From Nitrospira sp. (lineage in GTDB: Bacteria; Nitrospirota; Nitrospiria; Nitrospirales; Nitrospiraceae), in assembly GCA_024331045.1 (NCBI GenBank), contig JANDJC010000007.1:1-64000 (forward strand): a stretch of 64,000 bases of DNA, in the 5' to 3' direction. Positions within the stretch are counted from its first letter, which is position 1. The number at the start of each line of letters is the position of its first letter. Shown here one piece after another: positions 34,170-42,476 of the stretch. A program made the translations under genes and the position numbers. The notes under the pieces are model-generated. The model searched no databases. It saw only the letters and a list, made by a program, of their open reading frames with translations, and was not told where the DNA came from.

Positions 34170-35750
34170 ATGAATATCCATGCGCTGCAACAAATCGTTC
34201 ACCAAACCCGTGACGCCAGACGAAAGCAAACCTTTCCGCGATTGTCGGTCGCCGATCGCGATCAACTGATTCATAAATACCATCCTGATTATCGAGCCAG
34301 TGCCTACCGCCCGCTCCGGTTTGGACCCAATGAGGGGGAAAGAACCGTCGTCGAGTTGGCCACTCTGCTTGAGGGGGACAGCCCGCTCGACGAACATGTT
34401 GTTCTCACTCCTCATTATTATGCTGATGTGCTAGTGATCGGCGGCGGCGGGGCTGGTTGCGCAGCGGCCCTGCATGCCCACGAAGCGGGTGCCAAGGTGA
34501 TCTTGGCAACGAAACTTCGGCTGGGAGACTCCAACAGCGTGATGGCACAGGGCGGCATGCAGGTGTCCGTTGCGCCAGAAGATTCACCCATCACGCATTT
34601 CTTGGATACTCTCAAAGGCGGTCATATGGAAAACGACCCTCATCTGCTCAAGGTGATGGTCGAGGAAGGGCCGTCTATCGCTAAATGGCTGATCGACCTC
34701 GGCGTTCTGTTCGATCGGGATGCGGATGGCAATCTTCATGTCAAAAAAGGGGGTGGCAGTTCCAAACCGCGCTTGTTGACCTGCTCGGACTACACCGGCC
34801 TGGAAATCATGCGGGTGCTCAAGGATGAAGTCATCAACCGGAGGATTCAATTGATCGAATTTTGTGCGGCGATTGAATTGCTCAGTGATGACGATGGGGC
34901 CTGTACAGGGGCCATCCTGAAAGACTTGGATAACCATCAATATGTTGTCATCGCCGCCAAGACCGTGATCGTGGCGACCGGAGGCATTGGACGTCTGCAC
35001 ATCCAAGGGTTCCCTACCAGCAACCACTATGGGGCGACGGGCGACGGTCTTTGTCTGTGCTACCGTATTGGCGCCAAACTCTCCCATATCGACACCTTCC
35101 AATATCATCCGTCGGGAGCGGTGTATCCGGAGCAGTTGGTCGGTGCGTTGGTGACGGAGGGTATCCGGTCTGAAGGAGGCCATCTGGTCAACGCGAGGGG
35201 TGAACGGTTCGTCAACGAATTGGACACGCGGGACGTCGTGTCATCCTCCATCATCCGAGAGTGCGAAGAAGGGCGAGGGATTCGAACGATGTCCGGTCGA
35301 GTCGGTGTATGGCTGGATACTCCGTTGCTCGATATTGAGCATGGGCCCGGCACGCTCGAGAAACATTTTCCCGCCATGGTTCGGCAATTTGAACGGTTTG
35401 GGATCGACATCAGGAAGGAACCGGTGCTCATTTATCCCACCCTCCACTATCAAAACGGCGGTGTCAAGATCGACATCAATGCCGAGACGGGAGTGAGGAA
35501 TCTCTTTGTGGCCGGCGAAGCTTCTGGAGGGCTGCATGGGCGCAATCGCTTAATGGGCAATTCGTTGCTCGACTTGATGGTGTTTGGCAAACGGGCTGGA
35601 TTGACTGCCGCCGCCCGTGCTGCATCGATGAAACAGGGGAAATTGACGCTCAACCATTTGGAACGGTTTCGAGCAGAAGCCAAAAAACACGGCAATGTCA
35701 GCGGTGTGATCTCGCCGATGATCCTGCCGGCATACACGAGAAAGGGGTAA
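34170..35750 (+). CDS. Fumarate reductase/succinate dehydrogenase-type flavoprotein subunit
   Basis: A 526-residue FAD-binding oxidoreductase. After a ~90-residue N-terminal extension with HKYHPDYR comes the dinucleotide-binding VLVIGGGGAGCAAALHAHEAG. Later motifs include DSNSVMAQGGMQ, THFLDTLKGGHMENDP, TGGIGRLHIQGFPTSNHYGATGDG, the fumarate-site-like FQYHPSGA and VTEGIRSEGGHLVN, and GRNRLMGNSLLDLMVFGKRAG. It lies 105 bases after the iron-sulfur gene. The family also contains L-aspartate oxidase, but the partner subunit and rTCA neighbours favour fumarate/succinate chemistry. No tail with membrane segments is visible. Confidence 0.85.
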   Translation: MNIHALQQIVHQTRDARRKQTFPRLSVADRDQLIHKYHPDYRASAYRPLRFGPNEGERTVVELATLLEGDSPLDEHVVLTPHYYADVLVIGGGGAGCAAALHAHEAGAKVILATKLRLGDSNSVMAQGGMQVSVAPEDSPITHFLDTLKGGHMENDPHLLKVMVEEGPSIAKWLIDLGVLFDRDADGNLHVKKGGGSSKPRLLTCSDYTGLEIMRVLKDEVINRRIQLIEFCAAIELLSDDDGACTGAILKDLDNHQYVVIAAKTVIVATGGIGRLHIQGFPTSNHYGATGDGLCLCYRIGAKLSHIDTFQYHPSGAVYPEQLVGALVTEGIRSEGGHLVNARGERFVNELDTRDVVSSSIIRECEEGRGIRTMSGRVGVWLDTPLLDIEHGPGTLEKHFPAMVRQFERFGIDIRKEPVLIYPTLHYQNGGVKIDINAETGVRNLFVAGEASGGLHGRNRLMGNSLLDLMVFGKRAGLTAAARAASMKQGKLTLNHLERFRAEAKKHGNVSGVISPMILPAYTRKG

Positions 35751-35886
35751 GTGCTCTCGGGTTGGCCGACACATTTAGTTTTGGTGAAGGACCTGAGCGG
35801 AACAGTCGGTTGGTCGGTCATGAGGGTGGTTGTAGTTTGAGGAGGGGTCATAAGCTTGTATCGAAGGTCAGATTATTGAGGGTCCG

Positions 35887-37065
35887 ATGAACGTTCATGA
35901 ATTCCAAGCGAAGTCACTGTTTGCTCAGTTCGGGGTGCCGGTTCCACGGGGAAAGGAAGTTACTTCTCCCGAGGCGGCGTCGGCATGGGCGGAAGAACTC
36001 AATGCGCCGGTCTTCGTGGTGAAAGCTCAGATTCACGCCGGAGGGCGTGGAAAAGCCGGAGGGGTTAAGCTCACGAAAGACAAGGGTGCGGTGGCCGGAC
36101 TCGCTAGAGAGTTGCTCGGCAAGACCCTCGTTACCCATCAGACGGGACCCAAGGGACGGGTGGTCCGCCGTCTGTTGATCGAGGAAGGGGCGAACATCGC
36201 CAAGGAACTCTATCTGTCGATCCTGGTCGATCGGGACAGTGGATGGCCGACCTTCATTGCGAGCACCGAAGGAGGCATGGAGATTGAAGAAGTTGCCGCC
36301 CACACGCCTGAGAAGATCATCAAGGAAGCGATCGATCCCGCGGTGGGTTTCCAGGGACACAATGGACGCAACGTTGCGTTTGCTCTTGGACTGCATCAGA
36401 TCGAACCGGCGGTGCTCAATCCGTTCGTGCAATTGATGGAGAATCTCTATCGTCTTTTTATGGAAAAGAACGCCGCGCTCGTCGAAATCAATCCCCTCAT
36501 CATCACCAAGGAGAAAACACTGATCGCGTTGGACGGCAAGGTGTCGTTCGACGACAACGGTCTTTTTAAACATCCCGATGTTCAGCAGATGCGGGATTTG
36601 AACGAAGAAGAACCGTTGGAAATCGAGGCGACGGCCAACAACTTGAATTACGTGAAGCTCGACGGCAACATCGGCTGCATGGTCAATGGCGCGGGTCTGG
36701 CCATGGCCACGATGGACGTCATCAAACTGGCTGGCAGCGAACCGGCGAACTTCTTGGACGTGGGCGGGGGGGCGACCAAAGAAACCGTGGCAGCTGGGTT
36801 TCGAATTTTGCTCAAAGATCCGAACGTGAAGGGCATCTTCATTAATATCTTCGGTGGAATCGTCCGTTGTGAACGGATTGCACAGGGTGTGATCGAAGCG
36901 GCAAAGGAAGTGCAGATCACCGTGCCATTGGTGGTCCGGCTGCAAGGCACGAACGCGGAAGAAGGCCGAAGCTTGCTGGCCCAATCCGGCTTGAAGCTGG
37001 AGGTGGCAAATGACTTGTGGGAAGCGGCGCAGAAAATCGTGAAACTGACCGGCAAAGCAGCGTAA
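35887..37065 (+). CDS. sucC: Succinyl-CoA synthetase, beta subunit
   Basis: The ATP-grasp subunit of succinyl-CoA synthetase, which in the rTCA cycle makes succinyl-CoA from succinate. The 392-residue protein opens [22 protein letters not shown] and has [30 protein letters not shown], and [19 protein letters not shown], with the C-terminal [19 protein letters not shown]. It is followed by sucD after 11 bases. It is a distant paralog of aclB in the same window. Confidence 0.96.
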   Translation: MNVHEFQAKSLFAQFGVPVPRGKEVTSPEAASAWAEELNAPVFVVKAQIHAGGRGKAGGVKLTKDKGAVAGLARELLGKTLVTHQTGPKGRVVRRLLIEEGANIAKELYLSILVDRDSGWPTFIASTEGGMEIEEVAAHTPEKIIKEAIDPAVGFQGHNGRNVAFALGLHQIEPAVLNPFVQLMENLYRLFMEKNAALVEINPLIITKEKTLIALDGKVSFDDNGLFKHPDVQQMRDLNEEEPLEIEATANNLNYVKLDGNIGCMVNGAGLAMATMDVIKLAGSEPANFLDVGGGATKETVAAGFRILLKDPNVKGIFINIFGGIVRCERIAQGVIEAAKEVQITVPLVVRLQGTNAEEGRSLLAQSGLKLEVANDLWEAAQKIVKLTGKAA

Positions 37066-37076
37066 AGGAGTGGGCC

Positions 37077-37949
37077 GTGAGCATACTGGTCAATAAAAAC
37101 ACACGGGTGGTGGTGCAAGGAATCACGGGGAAGGAGGGCTCGTTCCATGCCACGCAATGCAAGGCCTACGGGACGAAGATTGTGGCGGGAGTGACACCTG
37201 GAAAAGGGGGACAGGAGGTCGAAGGAATTCCGGTGTTCAACACGGTTCTTGAGGCTGTGAAAAAAGCCGAATGCGATACGTCGCTGATCTTTGTTCCTCC
37301 TCCCTTCTGCGCCGACGCGATTCTCGAAGCCGCTGATGCGGGCATCAAACTCATTATCTGCATCACCGAAGGCATTCCGGTCAACGATATGGTCAAGGTG
37401 AAGCGGGCCTTACGCGGTCGCGATGTCCGGTTGATTGGCCCGAACTGTCCCGGTGTCATCACGGTGGACGAAGCCAAGATCGGCATCATGCCGGGCTTCA
37501 TCCACAAGCGAGGGGTTGTCGGGGTTGTTTCCCGCAGTGGAACCCTCACCTATGAAGCCGTGCATCAGCTTTCAACGTTGGGGCTGGGCGAGACCACCTG
37601 CGTCGGCATCGGGGGCGATCCGGTCAACGGGACGGGATTCGTCGATGTCCTGTCGTTGTTCGAAAAGGATCCGGAAACGCAAGCCATCGTCATGATTGGC
37701 GAGATCGGCGGCGATGCGGAAGAAAAGGCCGCCGAGTATATCAAACGGCATGTCAAGAAGCCGGTGATCAGCTTCATCGCCGGAATCACGGCTCCTCCTG
37801 GCCGTCGCATGGGTCATGCCGGTGCGATCATCTCAGGCGGTAAAGGCACGGCTGCCGAAAAGATGAAAGCCCTCGAGTCGGCCGGCGTGACCATTGTTAG
37901 AAATCCGGCGGAAATTGGCTTGGCGGTGACAAAGGCCCTAGGCCGATAA
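37077..37949 (+). CDS. sucD: Succinyl-CoA synthetase, alpha subunit
   Basis: The 290-residue alpha subunit binds CoA ([18 protein letters not shown] near the N-terminus) and carries the phosphorylated His in [41 protein letters not shown] and [15 protein letters not shown] are conserved. It starts at GTG 37077, preceded by AAAGGAG just after the sucC stop. It is the last gene of the rTCA block. A weak hairpin (GCCGA/TCGGC spanning 37942-37958) followed by GCTTTTT may end transcription. Confidence 0.96.
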   Translation: MSILVNKNTRVVVQGITGKEGSFHATQCKAYGTKIVAGVTPGKGGQEVEGIPVFNTVLEAVKKAECDTSLIFVPPPFCADAILEAADAGIKLIICITEGIPVNDMVKVKRALRGRDVRLIGPNCPGVITVDEAKIGIMPGFIHKRGVVGVVSRSGTLTYEAVHQLSTLGLGETTCVGIGGDPVNGTGFVDVLSLFEKDPETQAIVMIGEIGGDAEEKAAEYIKRHVKKPVISFIAGITAPPGRRMGHAGAIISGGKGTAAEKMKALESAGVTIVRNPAEIGLAVTKALGR

Positions 37950-38462
37950 AAATTCGGCGTCGCTTTTTGAACCGTCTGTTGTGTGGGAGCACGTTCTTGT
38001 CTCCTTGTCCTCTCTACCTGTTTCCGATCGTCAACCAACTGGAGGTCATCGATTTCCTGCAAAAATGAAGGGTAAGAAAGTGGGAAGGGCGGTCTGTGCT
38101 CGGCTTGGCGATCAATGAAAACCTGGTGTTATCCCCCTGATCATCATCGGGTAGTAGCTGATATTGGATTTACCGATACCTCTAATCCATTTTATCTATT
38201 TTAATAAATCACGAGGGGGTTGTTACTGTTGCGCCGTTCCTCTGGCAGGGAGGCCCCATACTTTCATGACCTTGTCGGTATCGACGACGGACTGGCTTCA
38301 TGCCGGCTGCCGAAAGCGCCTGGAACGTGCAAAAGCCTGGCGTCAACAAGACCTCACAATCGTCTTGGGGCATTCCTTCGCTTGTCGCAGCTATCCGACT
38401 CACATCAGGTCCCGCAGTCATAACTCGTCGAATGGCCTGTTTTCTTTACCGTGGGGGTGAGA
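37950..38462. other. Intergenic region before the outer-membrane gene
   Basis: Besides the weak hairpin with T-run just after sucD (37942-37967), I see no gene. An AT-rich patch at about 38155-38212 (GATATTGG..., TTTTAATAAATC) is a likely promoter zone for the outer-membrane protein gene at 38463. Frames open here look like chance. Confidence 0.4.
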
Positions 38463-39257
38463 ATGAAAACGAAAATTTCGGCGATGATTGTCCTGTTCTG
38501 TATAGTTGGTTTTTCGCAGTCAGCCCGGGCCGCGGCTGAACTGCCTACGATGTCCTCCGGGACCATTGAGCCCTATTTGTCCTTTATGGCCGGTGTGGCG
38601 ATTCCATTCAGCGAGGATGCCACGTTTCGCAATGGCGATGTTGAGCGGGATATCGACTATCAGATGAAACAGTCAGTTGGGGGGAACGCTGGGCTCTGGT
38701 TTCCGACGAGGAACAAGCTGGCGGGGTTTGATCTTGGTTTTGAAATCGAGGGCTATGTCTGGTGGCCGGACATCGCCTGCTGCCGTGAGGGAGTTAATGG
38801 GCGCATGGAGTCCTACGGTTTTGAAGGGACCACAACAGAAATACAAGGCATCTACATTGGCGGCAATGTCATGCTTCGCCGGCCATTTGCGATTTCCGAG
38901 GCCTATCCCAACGGGCGGTGGTTTCCTTACATTGGAGTTGGAGGCGGAGCCCATCAATTCGCGTTTCGGCCAGGTGGAGCCAGAGGAGCGACGTTTGAGG
39001 CGCCCCTCACCACGCAGCGGGATACGGCTCCAGCTTTTCAGGTGAAGGGCGGCGTCAAAGTGTTTCTGATCAAGTACGTCGCGGCCTTTGCGGAGGCCAA
39101 ATATACCCACGCCTTTCACGACGCGCTCGGGACGGATCGATTTGGCCAGTCCGGTCTTCCATTTGATGGCCCGCTCGTTTTAGATGATTACGAATCCACG
39201 ATCAGAACGATCAGTGTCCATGCGGGATTGTCGCTTCATTTTGACATTCGACCATAA
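38463..39257 (+). CDS. Outer-membrane beta-barrel protein
   Basis: A 264-residue protein with a signal peptide (MKTKISAMIVLFCIVGFSQSARAAA, cleavage after A-R-A). The mature part alternates hydrophobic and polar residues with Gly and aromatic belts (PYLSFMAGVAIPFSED, WFPYIGVGGGAHQFAF) and ends in an aromatic/hydrophobic strand (SVHAGLSLHFDIRP). This is the look of an eight-stranded OmpA/OmpW-type barrel. A double Cys (DIACCREG) is in a loop. The ATG at 38463 is chosen because it begins the signal peptide. Specific function unknown. Confidence 0.7.
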   Translation: MKTKISAMIVLFCIVGFSQSARAAAELPTMSSGTIEPYLSFMAGVAIPFSEDATFRNGDVERDIDYQMKQSVGGNAGLWFPTRNKLAGFDLGFEIEGYVWWPDIACCREGVNGRMESYGFEGTTTEIQGIYIGGNVMLRRPFAISEAYPNGRWFPYIGVGGGAHQFAFRPGGARGATFEAPLTTQRDTAPAFQVKGGVKVFLIKYVAAFAEAKYTHAFHDALGTDRFGQSGLPFDGPLVLDDYESTIRTISVHAGLSLHFDIRP

Positions 39258-39627
39258 AATAGCAGAACGCCGTATCGAGCTCCCCACTGTGTGACAGTGG
39301 GGAGCTATGAAGGACGAGGGTTCTGGTGAGAGGGACGACCGTTCTCCGGAGCGGCATGTCAGTCTCTTCCACATTTTCGTTCTTTCTTCTTGCTTGCCTC
39401 TTGCTTCCCATCACTTGCCATAGAGTATCGGTTCGCTTCTCGCGGGATAAGTGAATTGCCCTTCAGGGTGGGTGCCAGGGCCCCAGCGTGCGCCTCGCCC
39501 CTCGGTTCGTACCGCAATCGTCGACCACCGCCATGGAGCGGCGGTTCACGAAATTCAGATAACGCTTAAGACGCTGACGGTGAAGCGAGGAAGTCAACTC
39601 TTTTTTCTGGCATGGCCGGATTGATTG
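39258..39627. other. Convergent intergenic region
   Basis: It holds the hairpin at 39278-39306. A 57-codon open frame (39451-39624, GTG start) lies in it, too weak to call. Tandem 14-base copies GATTGATTGTTAGA/GATTGATTGCTAGG at about 39619-39647 run into the end of the PilZ gene. Confidence 0.35.
39278..39306. terminator. Perfect hairpin between converging genes
   Basis: AGCTCCCCACTGT (39278-39290) pairs exactly with ACAGTGGGGAGCT (39294-39306) around a three-base loop. It sits 20 bases after the outer-membrane gene and faces the end of the reverse PilZ gene. No long T-run follows, but the perfect 13-bp stem suggests a (bidirectional) terminator. Confidence 0.6.
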
Positions 39628-40041
39628 TTAGAGATTGATTGCTAGGGATTTATTGCAGGATAAGCGCACACCGATGGCTATGCAAGCCTCTGGGGGATGC
39701 GGGCTTGTAGGCAGACGCTGCGCGAACGAGAGGATCGGTTGGTGACCAACGATGTGGGCCAATTGATGACGAGCGAGAGCTGACATGCGCAGGAATTCCA
39801 CGCCAAAGACCGTGCTCCGTACCCACCGAACCTGACCCAGCTCAATGAAGAGCGAATGTCTTGCATCTGGAAGAATCACGCTCAGCTTGACAAAGCTTCC
39901 TACGAGCACGGTTCGGTAGCCCACGATGGAACAACCCTTCATGGAAAGGTTGGTGACCGTTCCCTCTCCCACAAAGGGAACTCCTCCAAAGATCACCGGA
40001 TAGCCGGCAGGGTCGCGTTGGAATGACCGAGCTTCTCGCAT
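39628..40041 (-). CDS. PilZ-domain protein
   Basis: A 137-residue protein with a PilZ-like core: REARSFQRDPAGYPVIFGG, then GTVTNLSMKGCSIVG (the N-x-S-x-x-G-C motif common in PilZ proteins) and GQVRWVRSTVFGVEFL. The first RxxxR-like arginines (REAR-SFQR) could serve cyclic-di-GMP binding. A C-terminal ~45 residues are less conserved. It lies downstream of the secretin gene on the same strand with ~150 bases between, so a link to secretion or pilus regulation is possible but unproven. Confidence 0.75.
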   Translation of the reverse strand: MREARSFQRDPAGYPVIFGGVPFVGEGTVTNLSMKGCSIVGYRTVLVGSFVKLSVILPDARHSLFIELGQVRWVRSTVFGVEFLRMSALARHQLAHIVGHQPILSFAQRLPTSPHPPEACIAIGVRLSCNKSLAINL

Positions 40042-40189
40042 AGCGTCCCTCCTCTCAACGTCTCTCCCGCGAGTCTATCGTCGCGACAGTGAGGGGACTA
40101 TTCCTCTTCTGGGGGGATCCAAGCCATCAATGGTGGAATGCCGTGCGTGCAACGGTTGGAGAAAACAGATAGAGAAAGGAGGACGATCG

Positions 40190-41731
40190 TTATCGATGAG
40201 AATTGGCGGGTGAGGATTCTTGACGTTCCAGCCGTTCCAAGATTTCTTGCTTAAGTCTCGTCGGCTCTTCGATGCGATTGTCTCGTTGGAGCGAGTTAAC
40301 CTCCTTTGCCTTTTTGGCGTTGAGGTCTGCTGCGTCCATATCGTCACGGACGAGGTGGGGGGTCAGAAAGACCAGGAGGTTGAGTTTCTCCACCGTCCGG
40401 TTTTGAGAGCGGAAGAACCATCCCAATAACGGAATATCACCAAGCAAGGGCACTTTCCGCTCATTGACGGTGATATTGTCGCGGACCAACCCTCCGACGA
40501 CGAGCGTTTGCTGATCATGGGCGATCGTCGTGGTTTCCATTGACCGCTTCGTCGTCGTGGGGCCAACTGGAATCGAAGCCGTGCCTGATCCGATGGTTTG
40601 GGCGACAGCTTCTGAGATAGCGGTGATTTCTTGCTTGATTTCAAGTCGGATGAGATCGTCTTCGAGGACCTGCGGCGTGATCTCCAAGGTGACTCCCACG
40701 TCTTTGCGCTCGATCGTGACCAGGGTGCCGCCGGTGATGCCCTGAGCCTGACCAGTCGGGAAAGGCCGATTTTCTCCAACAACGATCTTGGCCTTTTGAT
40801 TGTCCGCTGCGAGCACTTGAGGTGTGGACAGGATATTGGTGTCGGTCATGTTCATGAGCAGTTGCATGAAGGCCCGCACGTTGACCGTATTGAGAACGGT
40901 AAAGGCTCCTCCCGTCGCACCGCCAGCGGCAATCCCGCTAATGGCTTGGGCAACGGAGGCAAGGTCTTCGGGGGGACGATTAAAGCCAGCGAGCCCTTGG
41001 GCTGAACCGGAGCGCCAGGCGCCCAACACTTGCGTCGGGTCGGTTCCGATCTGCCGTAAGCGGTCAACTTGGACCTCCATAATGACGGCCTCCACAAAGA
41101 CCTGGGGGCGTCGGACATCGAGGTCGCGGATGACGGCTTGCAATTGGTTATAGGCTGCTTTGGTAGAGCTGATGATGATGGAATTAGTGGCCTTGTCGGC
41201 AAACACCTGGACCGGCGCCTCGAATTCCGTCAGCGGTCTCATGGGAGGCTTCATGCCCGGGGCCATTTGGGCTACGGTTTGAGAGCGTGCAACCAGATTG
41301 GTCAACACGGCGGCGAGGTCCGAGGCGTTCGCATGTTTGAGCCGATAGACAAAGACCCCCCGCTCAGGCGGCAGGTCCCCCATTTGCACGATCTGGTAGA
41401 CATTGCCCTTGGGTACGACGGCCAGTCGCGCAACTTCGAGGGCTGAGACGAACATGTTATAGGCCTGATCCTTGGTGACCTTGGTGGGAGAATAAATGGA
41501 GATTTTGCCGCCCTGCTTTTTGATCGTATCGTCCAGGACGAAGTTTTTGCCGGTTAGCTCGCTGATGAAACGGACCAGGACGGGAATTTCCACCTCGTTA
41601 AAGTCGAGGGTCACCTTGGGCGGTGGGACATTGGTCCCTTGGGCTGACACTTGGAAGGGCAAAGCCATTGTCAAGGCCCAAAGCCACACCCCAATACTGC
41701 GATAGCCCACTCCTCTCGTCATGACCTTCAT
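40190..41731 (-). CDS. Secretin (GspD/PilQ family) outer-membrane channel
   Basis: A 513-residue secretin. A signal peptide (WLWALTMALPFQVSA) is followed by an N0-like domain (VTLDFNEVEIPVLVRFISELTGKNFVLDD), N1-type repeats (VFVYRLKHANASDLAAVLTNL, FADKATNSIIISSTKAAY) and the secretin core with TLVTIERKDVGVTLEITPQV and the VPLLGDIPLLGWFFRSQ signature. It is shorter than PilQ or GspD (often 600-700), lacking extra N-domains or an AMIN domain. None of the other type II secretion or type IV pilus genes is beside it. The C-terminal ~35 residues are charged and helical. Confidence 0.85.
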   Translation of the reverse strand: MKVMTRGVGYRSIGVWLWALTMALPFQVSAQGTNVPPPKVTLDFNEVEIPVLVRFISELTGKNFVLDDTIKKQGGKISIYSPTKVTKDQAYNMFVSALEVARLAVVPKGNVYQIVQMGDLPPERGVFVYRLKHANASDLAAVLTNLVARSQTVAQMAPGMKPPMRPLTEFEAPVQVFADKATNSIIISSTKAAYNQLQAVIRDLDVRRPQVFVEAVIMEVQVDRLRQIGTDPTQVLGAWRSGSAQGLAGFNRPPEDLASVAQAISGIAAGGATGGAFTVLNTVNVRAFMQLLMNMTDTNILSTPQVLAADNQKAKIVVGENRPFPTGQAQGITGGTLVTIERKDVGVTLEITPQVLEDDLIRLEIKQEITAISEAVAQTIGSGTASIPVGPTTTKRSMETTTIAHDQQTLVVGGLVRDNITVNERKVPLLGDIPLLGWFFRSQNRTVEKLNLLVFLTPHLVRDDMDAADLNAKKAKEVNSLQRDNRIEEPTRLKQEILERLERQESSPANSHR

Positions 41732-42476
41732 CAGTCTGTTAGCAAACCGGAATTGTTGTGTGAGGCCAAAAGCCAGGTATCTGACTCAGCCATAGTCATG
41801 AGTCATGTGTCCCGTCATGCTGACTTGTGATGGTCAGCGACTGATTGACGGTATCACAGAGAGAGTGAATGAGACAATAAAAGGGGGCTTCTGTGCTTGT
41901 CAATGAGTCGTTATGGGACACGGACCGGAGATGGCACTGCCTCTCAGTTTAAGGCTGCAACAGCCGATAAGGGATGGGTTTGGAGGGGGTGATTCGGCAG
42001 AAAGAGCATGCCCTCTTTCGAACGGGCCTGGAAGGGAGACGGTTTCTTAGCGCGAAGGGGGAGGAGTGCAGGCGCATGGCAGGGGGGAGAAGAAGCCTGA
42101 TTAAAGAGCCTCGGTCATCGTTTGTCGAAAACCCAACAGAGCCATCCGTGATCACGTTGCTAGCAAGCCTGTGCCAACGTGATCTTCCAGCTCGACCGAT
42201 TTTGAACAGGCTCTGTGCAAAAATGCAACGTGCCGATTGACAGGACTCCTGTCTAGATCAGAAGAGCTTAGGGGGAACGGCCCATTTTTGTAACTATGGG
42301 AGCCAATCGCCGACGGAAGCGAAAAGGATAATCACGTGCAAAGGGGGTACCTGTCTTGCATGCCAGAAGGGGTCGTCATTGTCCCGCCAGGTGATTTGCG
42401 CACGTTGTGATCCGGCAGAAACACGCTTCAAGAACATCGATCCGCCAATTTCGGAAAGGTCTGCTAAGGTTGTAGT
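41732..42476. other. Long divergent intergenic region with operator-like palindrome
   Basis: The region lies between the reverse secretin gene and the forward giant gene. CGTGATCACG (42148-42157) is a perfect palindrome, and GATCACGTT (42150-42158) recurs as its reverse complement AACGTGATC at 42176-42184. Two arrayed sites of this kind suggest a regulator-binding region. A forward frame at 41974-42240 exists but looks like chance (Arg-rich, no domain). Confidence 0.4.

Noticed and set aside
34170-35750. L-aspartate oxidase (nadB)
   Set aside because: Same flavoprotein superfamily, but the adjacent iron-sulfur subunit and rTCA neighbours favour a fumarate reductase/succinate dehydrogenase role.
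38164-38460. 98-residue forward ORF before the outer-membrane gene
   Set aside because: No family features and it ends at the outer-membrane gene start; AT-rich promoter region is a better reading.
39451-39624. 57-codon GTG-initiated open frame in the convergent gap
   Set aside because: Reads plausibly at its C-terminal half but has no ribosome-binding site, homology recognition or neighbour support; too weak to call.
41974-42240. 88-residue forward ORF between secretin and giant gene
   Set aside because: Arg/Gly-rich, no domain, overlaps the operator-like inverted repeats; probably chance.
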